NCBI RefSeq assembly: GCF_003206575.1
Contig: NZ_PZJO01000004.1
Location: 273,735 to 337,734, forward strand
Origin: Salinicola endophyticus
GTDB lineage: Bacteria > Pseudomonadota > Gammaproteobacteria > Pseudomonadales > Halomonadaceae
Direction of reading: 5' to 3'
DNA length: 64,000 bases
In this document: piece after piece, positions 53,871 through 62,438 of the stretch
Layout of the letters: each line of letters opens with the position of its first letter
Position numbering within the stretch: position 1 is the stretch's first letter
Program-made: the position numbers and the translations under genes
Notes under the pieces: generated by a model
What the model was told of the DNA's origin: nothing
Database searches by the model: none
What the model saw: only the letters and a program-made list of their open reading frames with translations

Positions 53871-54356
53871 TTACCCGATCCAGGCCAGACTTTGCGGGAG
53901 CAGGACGCCCTCCGGCAGTGGAATCAGCAGATAGCGCGAGAACAGCAGGGTGACGATGAGCGACACCACCAGGGCGACGCCCAGTGCCAGCCACCATTTC
54001 GCCCCGCGCATCAGCATCAGTAGCCACATCGAGAGCAGCATGCAGAGCCCGGCGCCGAGGGTCTCGGCCGCCAGGATGTAGAACACGATCAGGGCACAGG
54101 GCACCAAGGAGAGCGCCAGCCCGCGGTAGTCGTAGCGCGAGAGCCCCGGGTCCTCGGGCGCGTGCCGCCGGGCGGCGAGCACGCGGACCTGGCTCAGTGC
54201 CAGCAGCGCGCCGCCGATCAGCATCCCCCCGCCGATCAGCGAGGGGAACAGCGACGGCCCGTACTGCAGCGAGGGCATGGTGGGGTAGGTCTGGGCCACG
54301 GCGATCACCACGCCGCCGCCGATGGCAAAGGCCAGACCCAGGAGAAAGTCTCTCAT
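53871..54356 (-). CDS. Tripartite tricarboxylate-type transporter, small subunit (TctB)
   Basis: 161 residues with four hydrophobic segments (about 5-22, 38-54, 78-100, 112-140) and the family N-terminus FAIGGGVVIAVAQTYPTMPS followed by LQYGPSLFPSLIGGGM. It is the partner of TctA, in the usual C-B-A order. Confidence 0.88.
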   Translation of the reverse strand: MRDFLLGLAFAIGGGVVIAVAQTYPTMPSLQYGPSLFPSLIGGGMLIGGALLALSQVRVLAARRHAPEDPGLSRYDYRGLALSLVPCALIVFYILAAETLGAGLCMLLSMWLLMLMRGAKWWLALGVALVVSLIVTLLFSRYLLIPLPEGVLLPQSLAWIG

Positions 54357-54381
54357 CGTGCGACTCCCGCGGGCTGCGCCC

Positions 54382-55359
54382 TCACTTGGCCAGGCCGACC
54401 TGTTTCACGATCTCGCCGAAGCGCTGATCCTGCTCGGCCATGAACTTGCCGAAGTCATCGGCGCCGCGCCACTCGGTGCCGAAGCCCTGCTTGGCCATGA
54501 AGTTCTGGTAGGTGTCGCTCTGGTAGGCCGCCTCGACCGCCTTCTCCAGTGTCTCGACCACGGCCGGGTCCATGCCCTTGGGACCGGCGATACCACGCCA
54601 CTCACCGATGGTGTAGTCGCTGCCGATCGCCTCCTTCAGCGTGGGCACGTCGGGGAAGCTCGCGAGCCGCTCCGGTGCCATGATCGCCAGGCTCTTGACC
54701 TTGCCCGCCTCGATCATCGCACGCCCCTCGGGCACCGAGCTGGGCACGATATCGATACTGCCCGCCGCCATCTCGGTCATCGCCGGTGCCGCACCCTGGC
54801 TGGGAATCCAGGTCACCCGGTCGGCGTCCATGCCCTGGTCGAGCAGCAGCCCGGCGAAGGCCAGATGCCACACGCCGCCCTGGCCGGTGCCGGAGGCGTT
54901 GTAGGTGCCCTTGGGCTCGTCCTTGACCTTGTCGAGCAGGGTCTTGACCGAATCGAAGGGGCCGTCGGCGGCGACCTGGATACCGGCGTAGTCGTAATTG
55001 ATCTGGGCGATCGGGGTGTAGTCGGCATAGGTGAGCTGGGTCAGGCCCTGCCAGTGCATCATGTTGATCTCACCGGTGATCAGGCCGAGGGTGTAGCCGT
55101 CCGGCTTGGCCATGGCGATGGCGGTATGCCCGACCACGCCGCTACCGCCGGTGCGGTTGACCACATTGACGGTCTGGCCGAGCTCTTTCTCCAGCGCCGT
55201 GGCGATGGTGCGTGCGGTGGCATCGGTGCCGCCCCCCGCCGCCCAAGGCACGATCAGGGTGATCGGCTTTTCGGGATAGTCGGCCAGTGCCGGCAGCGGC
55301 AGAACCAGGGCGGCGCCGAGCAGGCCGAGGCAGAAGCGTTTCGCGGTCGTCGAGATCAT
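54382..55359 (-). CDS. Tripartite tricarboxylate-type transporter, binding protein (TctC)
   Basis: 325 residues from ATG at 55359 after CGGAGA. A signal peptide ends near residue 26 (LPALA), followed by the BUG-family start DYPEKPITLIVPWAAGGGTD and VVNRTGGSGVVGHTAIAMAK. It binds a carboxylated ligand in the periplasm. Genes downstream for the XylX-like and Ldh2 enzymes suggest an aldonate or hydroxyacid ligand. Confidence 0.92.
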   Translation of the reverse strand: MISTTAKRFCLGLLGAALVLPLPALADYPEKPITLIVPWAAGGGTDATARTIATALEKELGQTVNVVNRTGGSGVVGHTAIAMAKPDGYTLGLITGEINMMHWQGLTQLTYADYTPIAQINYDYAGIQVAADGPFDSVKTLLDKVKDEPKGTYNASGTGQGGVWHLAFAGLLLDQGMDADRVTWIPSQGAAPAMTEMAAGSIDIVPSSVPEGRAMIEAGKVKSLAIMAPERLASFPDVPTLKEAIGSDYTIGEWRGIAGPKGMDPAVVETLEKAVEAAYQSDTYQNFMAKQGFGTEWRGADDFGKFMAEQDQRFGEIVKQVGLAK

Positions 55360-55781
55360 GGCGGTGTCTCCGGAGTGACGTATCGTTTTGTTTATCGTTG
55401 TGTGGGGCGTCGTTGTGTCGATCGCCGTCTTGCTCAGGGAGTGGTTGTGGGCTTGGCCGCTTGACACGCAACGGGCCTTTAGCGGGTGAAGCACACGGCG
55501 CCTGCCGAGCCTTCCCTATCGGTGCCAAATGCGTCGGAACCGGCACTGATATCGGGTGAATGACGCTCTGTCCGGGCTCATCAAGTGTCGTGCTTTTCGT
55601 CCTCGACGCTATGACGAATGAACATTGAGTGCAATATTCGTGTTGGCTAGACATTGGTCGAGTGCACCTGCCGATGGGGCCAGAAGCTGTCACCATGGCC
55701 GCCGGTGAGTCCGTAAGAACATCCGCCGGGTTGGCTGCCTAGCCTAGCGTGATTCGCGGGTGGGGTATTTGCGCCGAAAGT

Positions 55782-55816
55782 CTATGTTGTACTTATTGTT
55801 AGTATGTTCAACATAG
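55782..55816. promoter_or_regulatory. GntR-like operator between tctC and the AraD1 gene
   Basis: CTATGTTG (55782-55789) and CAACATAG (55809-55816) form an 8-bp inverted repeat. The right half is part of the perfect 13-base palindrome TATGTTCAACATA at 55803-55815. The site resembles FadR/GntR-family operators, and the GntR gene at 59076 is the nearest candidate. Confidence 0.5.
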
Positions 55817-55883
55817 TCGGTATGAGTGCCTATCGCTGCACGTGCTGGGGCGGGGGTGCTGGGTCGCCTGGCCGTCGGCCGGT

Positions 55884-56018
55884 AGCGAGCCCGAATCCGC
55901 TTGGCTGTTTAACGAGCCCGAACCCGCTCGGCTGTCTAGCGAGCCCGAACCCGCTCGGCTGTCTAGCGAGCCCGAACCCGCTCGGCTGTCTAGCGAGCCC
56001 GAATCCGCTCGGTCGTTC
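55884..56018. repeat. Five tandem 27-bp repeats
   Basis: Unit AGCGAGCCCGAACCCGCTCG plus GCTGTCT repeats at 55884, 55911, 55938, 55965 and 55992. The three middle copies are nearly identical and the outer two carry substitutions; a degraded sixth begins at 56019. Each unit contains CGAGC...GCTCG, able to form a small hairpin. It ends 36 bases before the AraD1 gene start. Confidence 0.9.
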
Positions 56019-56053
56019 ATCGAGCCCAAGCAATGCCGAGGAGAGCAAAGACG

Positions 56054-57046
56054 ATGCGCCTGATTCAATGTCGCCACGATGGACGACTGACGGTGGGCCT
56101 GGTGGTCGACGCCGGGAGCGTGCAGGTGGTGGCCGCGGAGGAGGGGGTCTACGGCCTGGCGCGGCAGGCGATTGCCGAAGGGCGCCCGCTGAGTGAGGTG
56201 GTCGAGGCGGCGCTGACCGAGACCCGGCTGGACTACGCCGCGCTGGTCGACAACGGCGAGCTGCTGCCGCCGCTGACCCACCCCGACCCGGCCCACTGGC
56301 TGGTGACCGGCACCGGACTGACTCACCTCGGCAGTGCCGATACACGCTCGGCCATGCACGCCGCGACCCTGGTCGATGAGAGCACCCTGACCGACTCCAT
56401 GCGCATGTTCCGCATGGGCGTGGAGGCGGGCAAGCCGGCCGCCGGTGAGGTAGGGCCGCAGCCGGAGTGGTTCTACAAGGGCGACGGCGACTGCGTGGTG
56501 GCGCCCGAGGCGGCGCTGCGCTCGCCGAGCTTCGCCCAGGATGCCGGCGAGGAGCCGGAACTGGCCGGGCTCTACGTGATTGGCGACGACGGCACCCCAT
56601 GGCGGGTCGGCTACGCCGTCGGTAACGAGTTCTCCGATCATGTCACCGAGCGCTTCAACTACCTGTGGCTCGCCCACTCCAAGCTGCGTGCCTGCAGCTA
56701 TGGCCCGGAGCTGCTGGTGGGCGAACTGCCCGAGCACCTCGAGGGCACCAGCCGCATCGTGCGCGATGGCCAGACGCTGTGGGAAAAGCCCTTCCTGACC
56801 GGTGAGGCCAACATGGCCCACAGCCTGGCCAATCTGGAGCACCACCACTTCAAGTACCGCAACTTCCGCCGCCCGGGCGACGTCCACGTGCACTTTTTCG
56901 GCACCGCCACGCTGAGCTTCGCCGACCAGGTGAGGGTCGAACCGGGCGACCGCTACGAAATCGAGTTGCCGGCGCTGGGTCGGCCCCTGCGCAACACCCT
57001 GGAGCGCGATACGGAGTCGGACTATGCGGCGGCCAAGCCTCTATGA
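56054..57046 (+). CDS. AraD1 family (GguC-like) FAH-fold protein
   Basis: 330 residues. ATG at 56054 is chosen for GAGGAG at 56039-56044; ATG at 56033 has none. It is an FAH superfamily member of the AraD1/GguC type (VTGTGLTHLGSADTRSAMH, EPELAGLYVIGDDGTPWRVG, YAVGNEFSDHVTERFNYLWL, FFGTATLSF). These proteins accompany pentonate and hexuronate degradation and probably act on 2-keto-3-deoxy acids; the exact reaction is not settled. It lies 81 bases before the aldonate dehydratase, likely one transcript. Confidence 0.85.
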   Translation: MRLIQCRHDGRLTVGLVVDAGSVQVVAAEEGVYGLARQAIAEGRPLSEVVEAALTETRLDYAALVDNGELLPPLTHPDPAHWLVTGTGLTHLGSADTRSAMHAATLVDESTLTDSMRMFRMGVEAGKPAAGEVGPQPEWFYKGDGDCVVAPEAALRSPSFAQDAGEEPELAGLYVIGDDGTPWRVGYAVGNEFSDHVTERFNYLWLAHSKLRACSYGPELLVGELPEHLEGTSRIVRDGQTLWEKPFLTGEANMAHSLANLEHHHFKYRNFRRPGDVHVHFFGTATLSFADQVRVEPGDRYEIELPALGRPLRNTLERDTESDYAAAKPL

Positions 57047-57127
57047 GCGCCGCCGCGCATCCCTGTGTCGCGATAGCCACCCTGGCATGTCGCCGTGCGC
57101 TGCGCGGCGACTCTCTGGAGCCCTGCG

Positions 57128-58927
57128 ATGAGTGATTCCCCCAAGCGCCGTCGCGAGTCGCTGCGCTCGCGCTGGTGGTTCGACAACCCCGACCACGCCG
57201 GCACCACGGCGCTGTGTCTCGAGCGCTACATGAACTACGGCATCACCCTGGAGGAGCTGGCCACGGGCAAGCCGATCATCGGCATCGCCCAGTCCGGCTC
57301 CGACCTGACGCCGTGCAACCGCCACCATCTCGAGCTGGTCGAGCGCACCAAGGCGGGTATCCGCGCCGCCGGCGGGGTGCCGTTCGAGTTCCCGCTGCAT
57401 CCGATCCACGAGAATGTGCGCCGGCCCACCGCGGCGCTGGACCGCAATCTCGCCTATCTCGGTCTGGTCGAGGTACTGCACGGCTATCCGCTGGATGGCG
57501 TGGTGCTCACCACCGGCTGCGACAAGACCACGCCGGCCTGCCTGATGGCCGCGGCCACCGCCGACCTGCCGGCGATCGTGCTCTCCGGGGGGCCGATGCT
57601 CAACGGCTGGCGCGGTGCCGAGCGGGTCGGCTCCGGCACCATCGTGTGGGAGCTGCGCAAGCGTCTCACCACCGGCGAGATCGACTATCCCACCTTCCTC
57701 GCCCGGATCGCCGACTCGGCGCCGTCGGTGGGGCACTGCAATACCATGGGCACCGCCTCGACCATGAACTCCATGGCCGAGGTGCTCGGCATGAGCCTGC
57801 CCGGTTCGGCGATGATTCCGGCGCCCTACAAGGAGCGCCCGATGGTGGCCTACGCCACCGGGGCGCGGATCGTCGACATGGTGTGGGAGGACCTGCGCCC
57901 CAGTCGTATCCTCACCCGCGAGGCGTTCGAGAACGCCATCGTGGTGTGCTCGGCGTTGGGCGGGTCGAGCAACGCCCCGGTCCATATCAACGCCATCGCT
58001 CGCCATGCCGGCATCGAGCTGACCAACGACGACTGGCAGCGGCTCGGCCACGACGTGCCGCTGCTGGCCAACGTGATGCCGGCCGGCGCCTATCTGGGTG
58101 AGGAGTTCTTCCGCGCCGGTGGCGTGCCGGCGGTGATCCACGAGCTGCTGGGCGCGGGGCGCGTCCACGGCGAGGTGCTGACGGTGAACGGCCACACCCT
58201 CGCCGACAACTGCCGAGGGCACGAGACCCAGGATAGCGACGTGATCCGGCGCTACGCCGATCCGCTGGTGGCGGCGGCGGGTTTCATCAACCTCAAGGGC
58301 AACCTGTTCGACTCGGCGCTGATGAAGACCAGTGTCATCTCCGATGACTTTCGCCGTCGCTTTCTCTCCGACCCGGACGATCCCGACGCCTTCGAGGGAC
58401 GGGTGGCGGTATTCGACGGCTCCGAGGATTATCACGCGCGGATCGACGATCCGACGCTGGGCATCGACGAGAAGACGATTCTGGTGATGCGCGGCGCCGG
58501 CCCGGTGGGGCATCCGGGGGGGGCCGAGGTGGTCAACATGCAGCCGCCGGAAGCGCTGCTGGCGCGCGGGATCGAGTCGCTGCCGTGCCTGGGCGACGGG
58601 CGCCAGTCGGGCACCTCGGGGTCGCCCTCGATTCTCAACGCCTCGCCGGAAGCGGCGGTGGGCGGCGGCCTGGCGCTGCTCGAGAGCGGCGACCGGGTGC
58701 GCATCGATCTGCGCCGCGGCGAGGCCAATCTGCTGGTCGATGACGCCGAGCTGGCGCGGCGGCGGGCAAGCCTCGAGGCGCGCGGCGGCTATCCCTACCG
58801 CGATCATCAGACGCCGTGGCAGGAGATCCAGCGCGGCATGGTCGAGCCGCTCGACCGCGGCATGACGCTGGCTCCGGCCACCAAGTACCGCGCCATCGCC
58901 TGGGACCTGCCGCGGGATAACCACTGA
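57128..58927 (+). CDS. IlvD/Edd-family aldonate dehydratase (pentonate type)
   Basis: 599 residues, ATG at 57128 after TGGAG. The 2Fe-2S cysteines are Cys63 (TPCNRHH), Cys131 (GCDKTTPAC) and Cys204 ([11 protein letters not shown]), spaced as in Caulobacter xylonate dehydratase and Rhizobium arabinonate dehydratase. DKTTPAC supplies the magnesium Asp and Lys. It dehydrates an aldonate (D-xylonate, L-arabinonate or similar) to the 2-keto-3-deoxy acid, the substrate expected for the XylX-like enzyme. The sugar specificity cannot be read from sequence. Confidence 0.9.
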   Translation: MSDSPKRRRESLRSRWWFDNPDHAGTTALCLERYMNYGITLEELATGKPIIGIAQSGSDLTPCNRHHLELVERTKAGIRAAGGVPFEFPLHPIHENVRRPTAALDRNLAYLGLVEVLHGYPLDGVVLTTGCDKTTPACLMAAATADLPAIVLSGGPMLNGWRGAERVGSGTIVWELRKRLTTGEIDYPTFLARIADSAPSVGHCNTMGTASTMNSMAEVLGMSLPGSAMIPAPYKERPMVAYATGARIVDMVWEDLRPSRILTREAFENAIVVCSALGGSSNAPVHINAIARHAGIELTNDDWQRLGHDVPLLANVMPAGAYLGEEFFRAGGVPAVIHELLGAGRVHGEVLTVNGHTLADNCRGHETQDSDVIRRYADPLVAAAGFINLKGNLFDSALMKTSVISDDFRRRFLSDPDDPDAFEGRVAVFDGSEDYHARIDDPTLGIDEKTILVMRGAGPVGHPGGAEVVNMQPPEALLARGIESLPCLGDGRQSGTSGSPSILNASPEAAVGGGLALLESGDRVRIDLRRGEANLLVDDAELARRRASLEARGGYPYRDHQTPWQEIQRGMVEPLDRGMTLAPATKYRAIAWDLPRDNH

Positions 58928-58992
58928 TCGCGACGCCAGGCCCTCGGCTCCCCGGGCCTGCGTCTTCTCCGGTTTACCTCACACCTGTCGAT

Positions 58993-59025
58993 GGCGCCCG
59001 AGCTTGCCGCTCGGGCGCCTGTCTT
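58993..59025. terminator. Convergent terminator hairpin
   Basis: GGCGCCCGAGC (58993-59003) pairs perfectly with GCTCGGGCGCC (59009-59019) around TTGCC, followed by TGTCTTCT. It separates the aldonate dehydratase (+) from the GntR gene (-). Confidence 0.7.
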
Positions 59026-59075
59026 CTGCTGTGTTCCAGGGGCCCTACGCAAAGCCGGCGAGTAGGTGGTAAAGC

Positions 59076-59954
59076 TTAGTGCCCGGGCGGCGGCGTCTCC
59101 CCCAGCAGCGTCTCCGGCAGCGTCAGTCCCAGCGCGTTGGCGGTGCCCTGAAGCACTGCCACCGAGGCGTGAAAAGCCTCGGCGGGGCGCCGGGTGCGGA
59201 TGCTCTCCATCAGCACCCGGTGACGCTCCAGGCTCTCCTCGGGGTCGCTGGCACTGACGTTGGAGGTTTCCACCAGCAGATGGATCGACGGGCGCAATAT
59301 GTGCGAGAGCTGGGTCCAGACGATGTTGTGGGTGGCCTTGAAGATGGCGACGTGGAAGGCCACGTCGCAGTCGCTGTGCAGGCGGGCGCGCTGACCGTCA
59401 TCGTGGGGCTGGCGCAGATGCTGGCCCATGCCGTCGAAGGCTTCCTCGATCGCCACCAGGTCGCGGGCGGTGGCGCGCTTGGCGGCGGTCATCGCCACGT
59501 AGGGCTCGACATCGAAGCGAAAGGCGAGAATCTCGCGCTGGATACCGGGGTTGGGCGTGGCGAAACGCGTCATCCAGGCGGTGACCTGGGGATCGAGAAT
59601 ATTCCATTCGGAATAGGGGCGAACGCGGGAGCCGTAGCCGGAGATGCGCTCGATGATGCCGGCATCCACCAGTTGGCGCAGATCGCTGCGCACCGCCGAG
59701 CGATTGAGCGCGAAGCGCTCGCAGAGATCGATCTCCTTGGGCACGAATTCGCCGGGCTGGTAGCGTCCGGTGAAAATCTCGCGTACCAGCACGTCGGAGA
59801 CGCTGATGCGCTTGGCGGCGGTGGGCGTTGTCTGGTCCGGCACGACAGAAAGACTCGACTCGCAGTGTCCGTGGAGAAATAGGTTCGACATATTTCGGCG
59901 TAAGGTCATCTTACCCGTCTGATCGACAGCGAAGCGACTGACAAAGGTCGACAT
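59076..59954 (-). CDS. GntR/FadR-family regulator
   Basis: Up to 292 residues. ATGs at 59954, 59909 and 59891 are all possible and none has a clear ribosome site, so the first 21 residues are doubtful. The winged HTH lies near 50-110 (RISVSDVLVREIFTGRYQPG, CERFALNRSAVRSDLRQLVD) and the FCD ligand domain follows (MTRFATPNPGIQREILAFRF, AFHVAIFKATHN with metal-binding His). It probably represses the aldonate genes through the palindromes at 55782-55816 and possibly 61341-61362. Confidence 0.87.
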   Translation of the reverse strand: MSTFVSRFAVDQTGKMTLRRNMSNLFLHGHCESSLSVVPDQTTPTAAKRISVSDVLVREIFTGRYQPGEFVPKEIDLCERFALNRSAVRSDLRQLVDAGIIERISGYGSRVRPYSEWNILDPQVTAWMTRFATPNPGIQREILAFRFDVEPYVAMTAAKRATARDLVAIEEAFDGMGQHLRQPHDDGQRARLHSDCDVAFHVAIFKATHNIVWTQLSHILRPSIHLLVETSNVSASDPEESLERHRVLMESIRTRRPAEAFHASVAVLQGTANALGLTLPETLLGETPPPGH

Positions 59955-60048
59955 ACGGCCATGGTATTACCCGGTTTCGGGCGATTTGACTCATGCTATC
60001 CGGCGCGGACGCTGGCGCGCTGGCCAGCGTGCCGCATCGCCTGAGGTA

Positions 60049-61290
60049 TCAGCGCAGCAGGTCGACGGCCAGGCGGGTGAGTGCCGCGGAGGCCTGCGCG
60101 ATGTAGCGCTCGTCGGGTTGATAGTCTGAGTTGTGCAGGCGGTCGTCGCGCCCCGGTTGGCCCGCCCCCAGATAGATCTGAATCGACGGCATGCGCTCGG
60201 AGAAGTAGGAAAAATCCTCGGCACCGAAGTCCGTCCCCTGCGTGATCGACACCGGCGCGCCGAACTGCTCGGTCAGCGAGCGCGCGGCCTGGTCGACCAG
60301 ACCGTCGTCGTTCTGCACCGCCGGGGCGCCACGCACGTACTCGATCTCGGCAGTTAACTGCAGGGCTTCGGCCCCATGCTGACAGATGCGGCGAAACGCG
60401 GCTTCGGCGCGGTCGCGGGTGGCTTCCGAACGGCAGCGGACGGTCCCTTCGAAGGTGCAGCTGTCCGGGATGATGTTCTGGCTCTCGCCACCCTGAATAT
60501 GACCGATCGTGAGTACCGCGGATTGCGCCGGGTCCATGTTGCGCGAGATCACGGTCTGCAGCTGCGAGATCAGCGAGGCAGCGCCGACGATCGGGTCGAT
60601 GGCGTGGTGGGGGCGGGCGGCGTGGCCGGATACGCCGTTCACCGTGACCCGGAACTCATCGCTGGAGGCGGTGCTCGCCCCGCGCAACAGCATGACGTGC
60701 CCGGTCGGCAGCTGGGGCTGATTGTGAAAGGCGATCGCCATCGCCGCGCCGTCGGCGGCGCCATCGGCGACCATCGCCTGGGCACCGCTCTCCTGGGTCT
60801 CCTCGGCGGGCTGGAAGATCAGGCGTATCGACCCCTTGAGGGTCGGTGCCAGCTCGCGTAGCGCGGTGGCCGCGCCAAGCAGCGCGGCGGTATGGGTGTC
60901 ATGGCCGCAGGCGTGCATCTTGCCGGGCACGGTCGAGGCGAAGGGCAGCCCGGTCTGTTCAGCGATCGGCAGCGCATCCATGTCGGCGCGCAGGATCACA
61001 CACGGGCCGGGCGCGCCCCCGGCGATCTCGGCGACCACGCCGGTGCGGCCGACGCCGGTCTGCACCGCCAGGCCCAGCGCCTCGAGCTCGCTGACCACCA
61101 GCGCCGCGGTGCGGTGGGTATCGAAGCCGGTTTCGGGGTGAGCGTGAATGTCTCGGCGGATCTCGATGAGCCGCGGCTCGACCGCGCCGATCAGGCGCTG
61201 AATCCGCGCGCCGATACCGTCGTGATCGATCGCGCCATGATCGGTGGTGTCATGCTCGACGGCGTCGGGGTGGGGGGTGGAGAGGGACAT
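60049..61290 (-). CDS. M20-family amidohydrolase (hippurate hydrolase type)
   Basis: 413 residues from ATG at 61290 after AGGAG. Metal site residues lie in HACGHDTHTA (Cys128, His130, Asp131), PAEETQ, and the late FGAEDFSYF; the dimerisation domain is in the middle (VSGHAARPHHAIDPIVGAAS). The family cleaves N-acyl or amide bonds of amino acids. It is divergent from the 2-hydroxyacid dehydrogenase gene with an operator-like repeat between. The physiological substrate is unknown. Confidence 0.9.
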   Translation of the reverse strand: MSLSTPHPDAVEHDTTDHGAIDHDGIGARIQRLIGAVEPRLIEIRRDIHAHPETGFDTHRTAALVVSELEALGLAVQTGVGRTGVVAEIAGGAPGPCVILRADMDALPIAEQTGLPFASTVPGKMHACGHDTHTAALLGAATALRELAPTLKGSIRLIFQPAEETQESGAQAMVADGAADGAAMAIAFHNQPQLPTGHVMLLRGASTASSDEFRVTVNGVSGHAARPHHAIDPIVGAASLISQLQTVISRNMDPAQSAVLTIGHIQGGESQNIIPDSCTFEGTVRCRSEATRDRAEAAFRRICQHGAEALQLTAEIEYVRGAPAVQNDDGLVDQAARSLTEQFGAPVSITQGTDFGAEDFSYFSERMPSIQIYLGAGQPGRDDRLHNSDYQPDERYIAQASAALTRLAVDLLR

Positions 61291-61340
61291 GTCGACGGGC
61301 TCCTGGGGCTGCGGTGAACGATTTTTTCCGGCTTCGACTT

Positions 61341-61362
61341 TTGTTATACAATCGAATAACAA
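61341..61362. promoter_or_regulatory. Inverted repeat in the M20 / GhrA-like divergent promoter
   Basis: TTGTTAT (61341-61347) and ATAACAA (61356-61362) are perfect arms around eight bases; the left arm extends into TTGTTATACAA. The shape is that of a GntR-family operator controlling both directions. Confidence 0.55.
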
Positions 61363-61444
61363 CAATCATGTGGTGCTTGTCGGCGCATGACAACCTGCGC
61401 GCCGACACGTGAGCATCGCAAGCCCCCTGCCACGAGGAGATTCC

Positions 61445-62401
61445 ATGGCCCAGGCGCAACCGATCGTCGGCGTCTATCTCAGCGACTCGCTGGATCTCGA
61501 TGCGCTCTACGGAGATGCCATTCGCGCTATCGCCGAGGATGTGATTCTACTGCATCCGGCTCAGGTCGAGCGTCCCGAGGCGGTACGTTTCGCGATCTGC
61601 TGGCTCCCGGCCGCTGACGCTTTCGAGCCCTATCCCCATCTGGCGCTGGCGATGTCCATCGGTGCCGGGGTCGATGCGCTGATGAATCACCCCGGGCTCG
61701 ACCCCGCGGTGCGTATCGCTCGGGTCCGCGATCCCCACCAGGCGGACCTGATGGCGGGGTTCGCCGTCCACGAGATTCTTCACCACGAGCGTGAGTTCGA
61801 GACCCTGGCGCGCCAGGCGCATACCGCCAACTGGCACCCGCTGCCGATGCGCGCCCCGGCGTCGCGCTGTGTCGCTGTCCTCGGGCACGGGACCATGGGG
61901 CGTGCGGTGGTCCAGGCCGTCGCGGCGCTGGGCTTCACCGTGCGCGTGGCATGCTCGCGGCCGCCTGCGGCTCCGGTGGCCGGCGTCCACTACGAGACCG
62001 GCCCGACGGCGATCGACGCGGCCGCGAGTGGCGCCGATTACCTGATCAACGTGCTGCCGCTGACGGCGGACACCCATGATGTGCTCGATAGTGCGCTCTT
62101 CGAGCGCCTCGCCAAAGGCGCCTGGCTGATACAGATCGGGCGTGGCGAGCATCTGGTCGAGCGTGATCTGCTGGCGGCGCTGGCGGAGGGCACGCTGGCC
62201 GGCGCATCGCTCGATGTCTTCCGTGAAGAGCCGCTGCCCGCGGCGCACCCCTTCTGGTTGGACCCGCGGCTGCGCATCACGCCGCACATCGCCAGCGACT
62301 CGCTGCCGCAGGTGGTCTCCGAACAGGTGGTCGAGACGGCACGGGCGCTGCGTGACGGCGGCGACATGGCGCTGGTCGTCGACCGCGACCGCGGCTATTG
62401 A
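61445..62401 (+). CDS. GhrA-like D-2-hydroxyacid dehydrogenase
   Basis: 318 residues, ATG at 61445 after CGAGGAGA. The NAD(P) motif is GHGTMG near residue 149. Catalytic Arg is in QIGRGEHLVERDLLAAL, Glu in FREEPLP and His in PHIAS near 285. This is the glyoxylate/hydroxypyruvate reductase A group. It lies 37 bases before a class II aldolase, so it may reduce or oxidise the aldolase product. Confidence 0.87.
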   Translation: MAQAQPIVGVYLSDSLDLDALYGDAIRAIAEDVILLHPAQVERPEAVRFAICWLPAADAFEPYPHLALAMSIGAGVDALMNHPGLDPAVRIARVRDPHQADLMAGFAVHEILHHEREFETLARQAHTANWHPLPMRAPASRCVAVLGHGTMGRAVVQAVAALGFTVRVACSRPPAAPVAGVHYETGPTAIDAAASGADYLINVLPLTADTHDVLDSALFERLAKGAWLIQIGRGEHLVERDLLAALAEGTLAGASLDVFREEPLPAAHPFWLDPRLRITPHIASDSLPQVVSEQVVETARALRDGGDMALVVDRDRGY

Positions 62402-62438
62402 CGCCAGCTCTCCCACCCCATTCATCACAGGGCTCTGC

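Larger units (their letters stand above)
55360..56053. promoter_or_regulatory. 694-base divergent region: operators and minisatellite
   Basis: No credible protein gene is seen here, although several frames stay open through the tandem repeats. It contains the inverted repeat at 55782-55816 and the 27-bp repeats at 55884-56018. Near the tctC start, GTT-rich direct repeats (ATCGTT, GTTGTGT) lie at 55381-55419. Confidence 0.5.

Noticed and set aside
55884-56018. Possible CRISPR array
   Set aside because: The repeat copies are contiguous with no spacers, and no cas genes are present.
55808-56893. Reverse-strand frame with 9-residue repeats (AGSGSLDSR) running through the minisatellite and into the AraD1 gene
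   Set aside because: The repeats come only from the 27-bp unit being divisible by three; the rest is antisense to a conserved gene and no start signal is seen.
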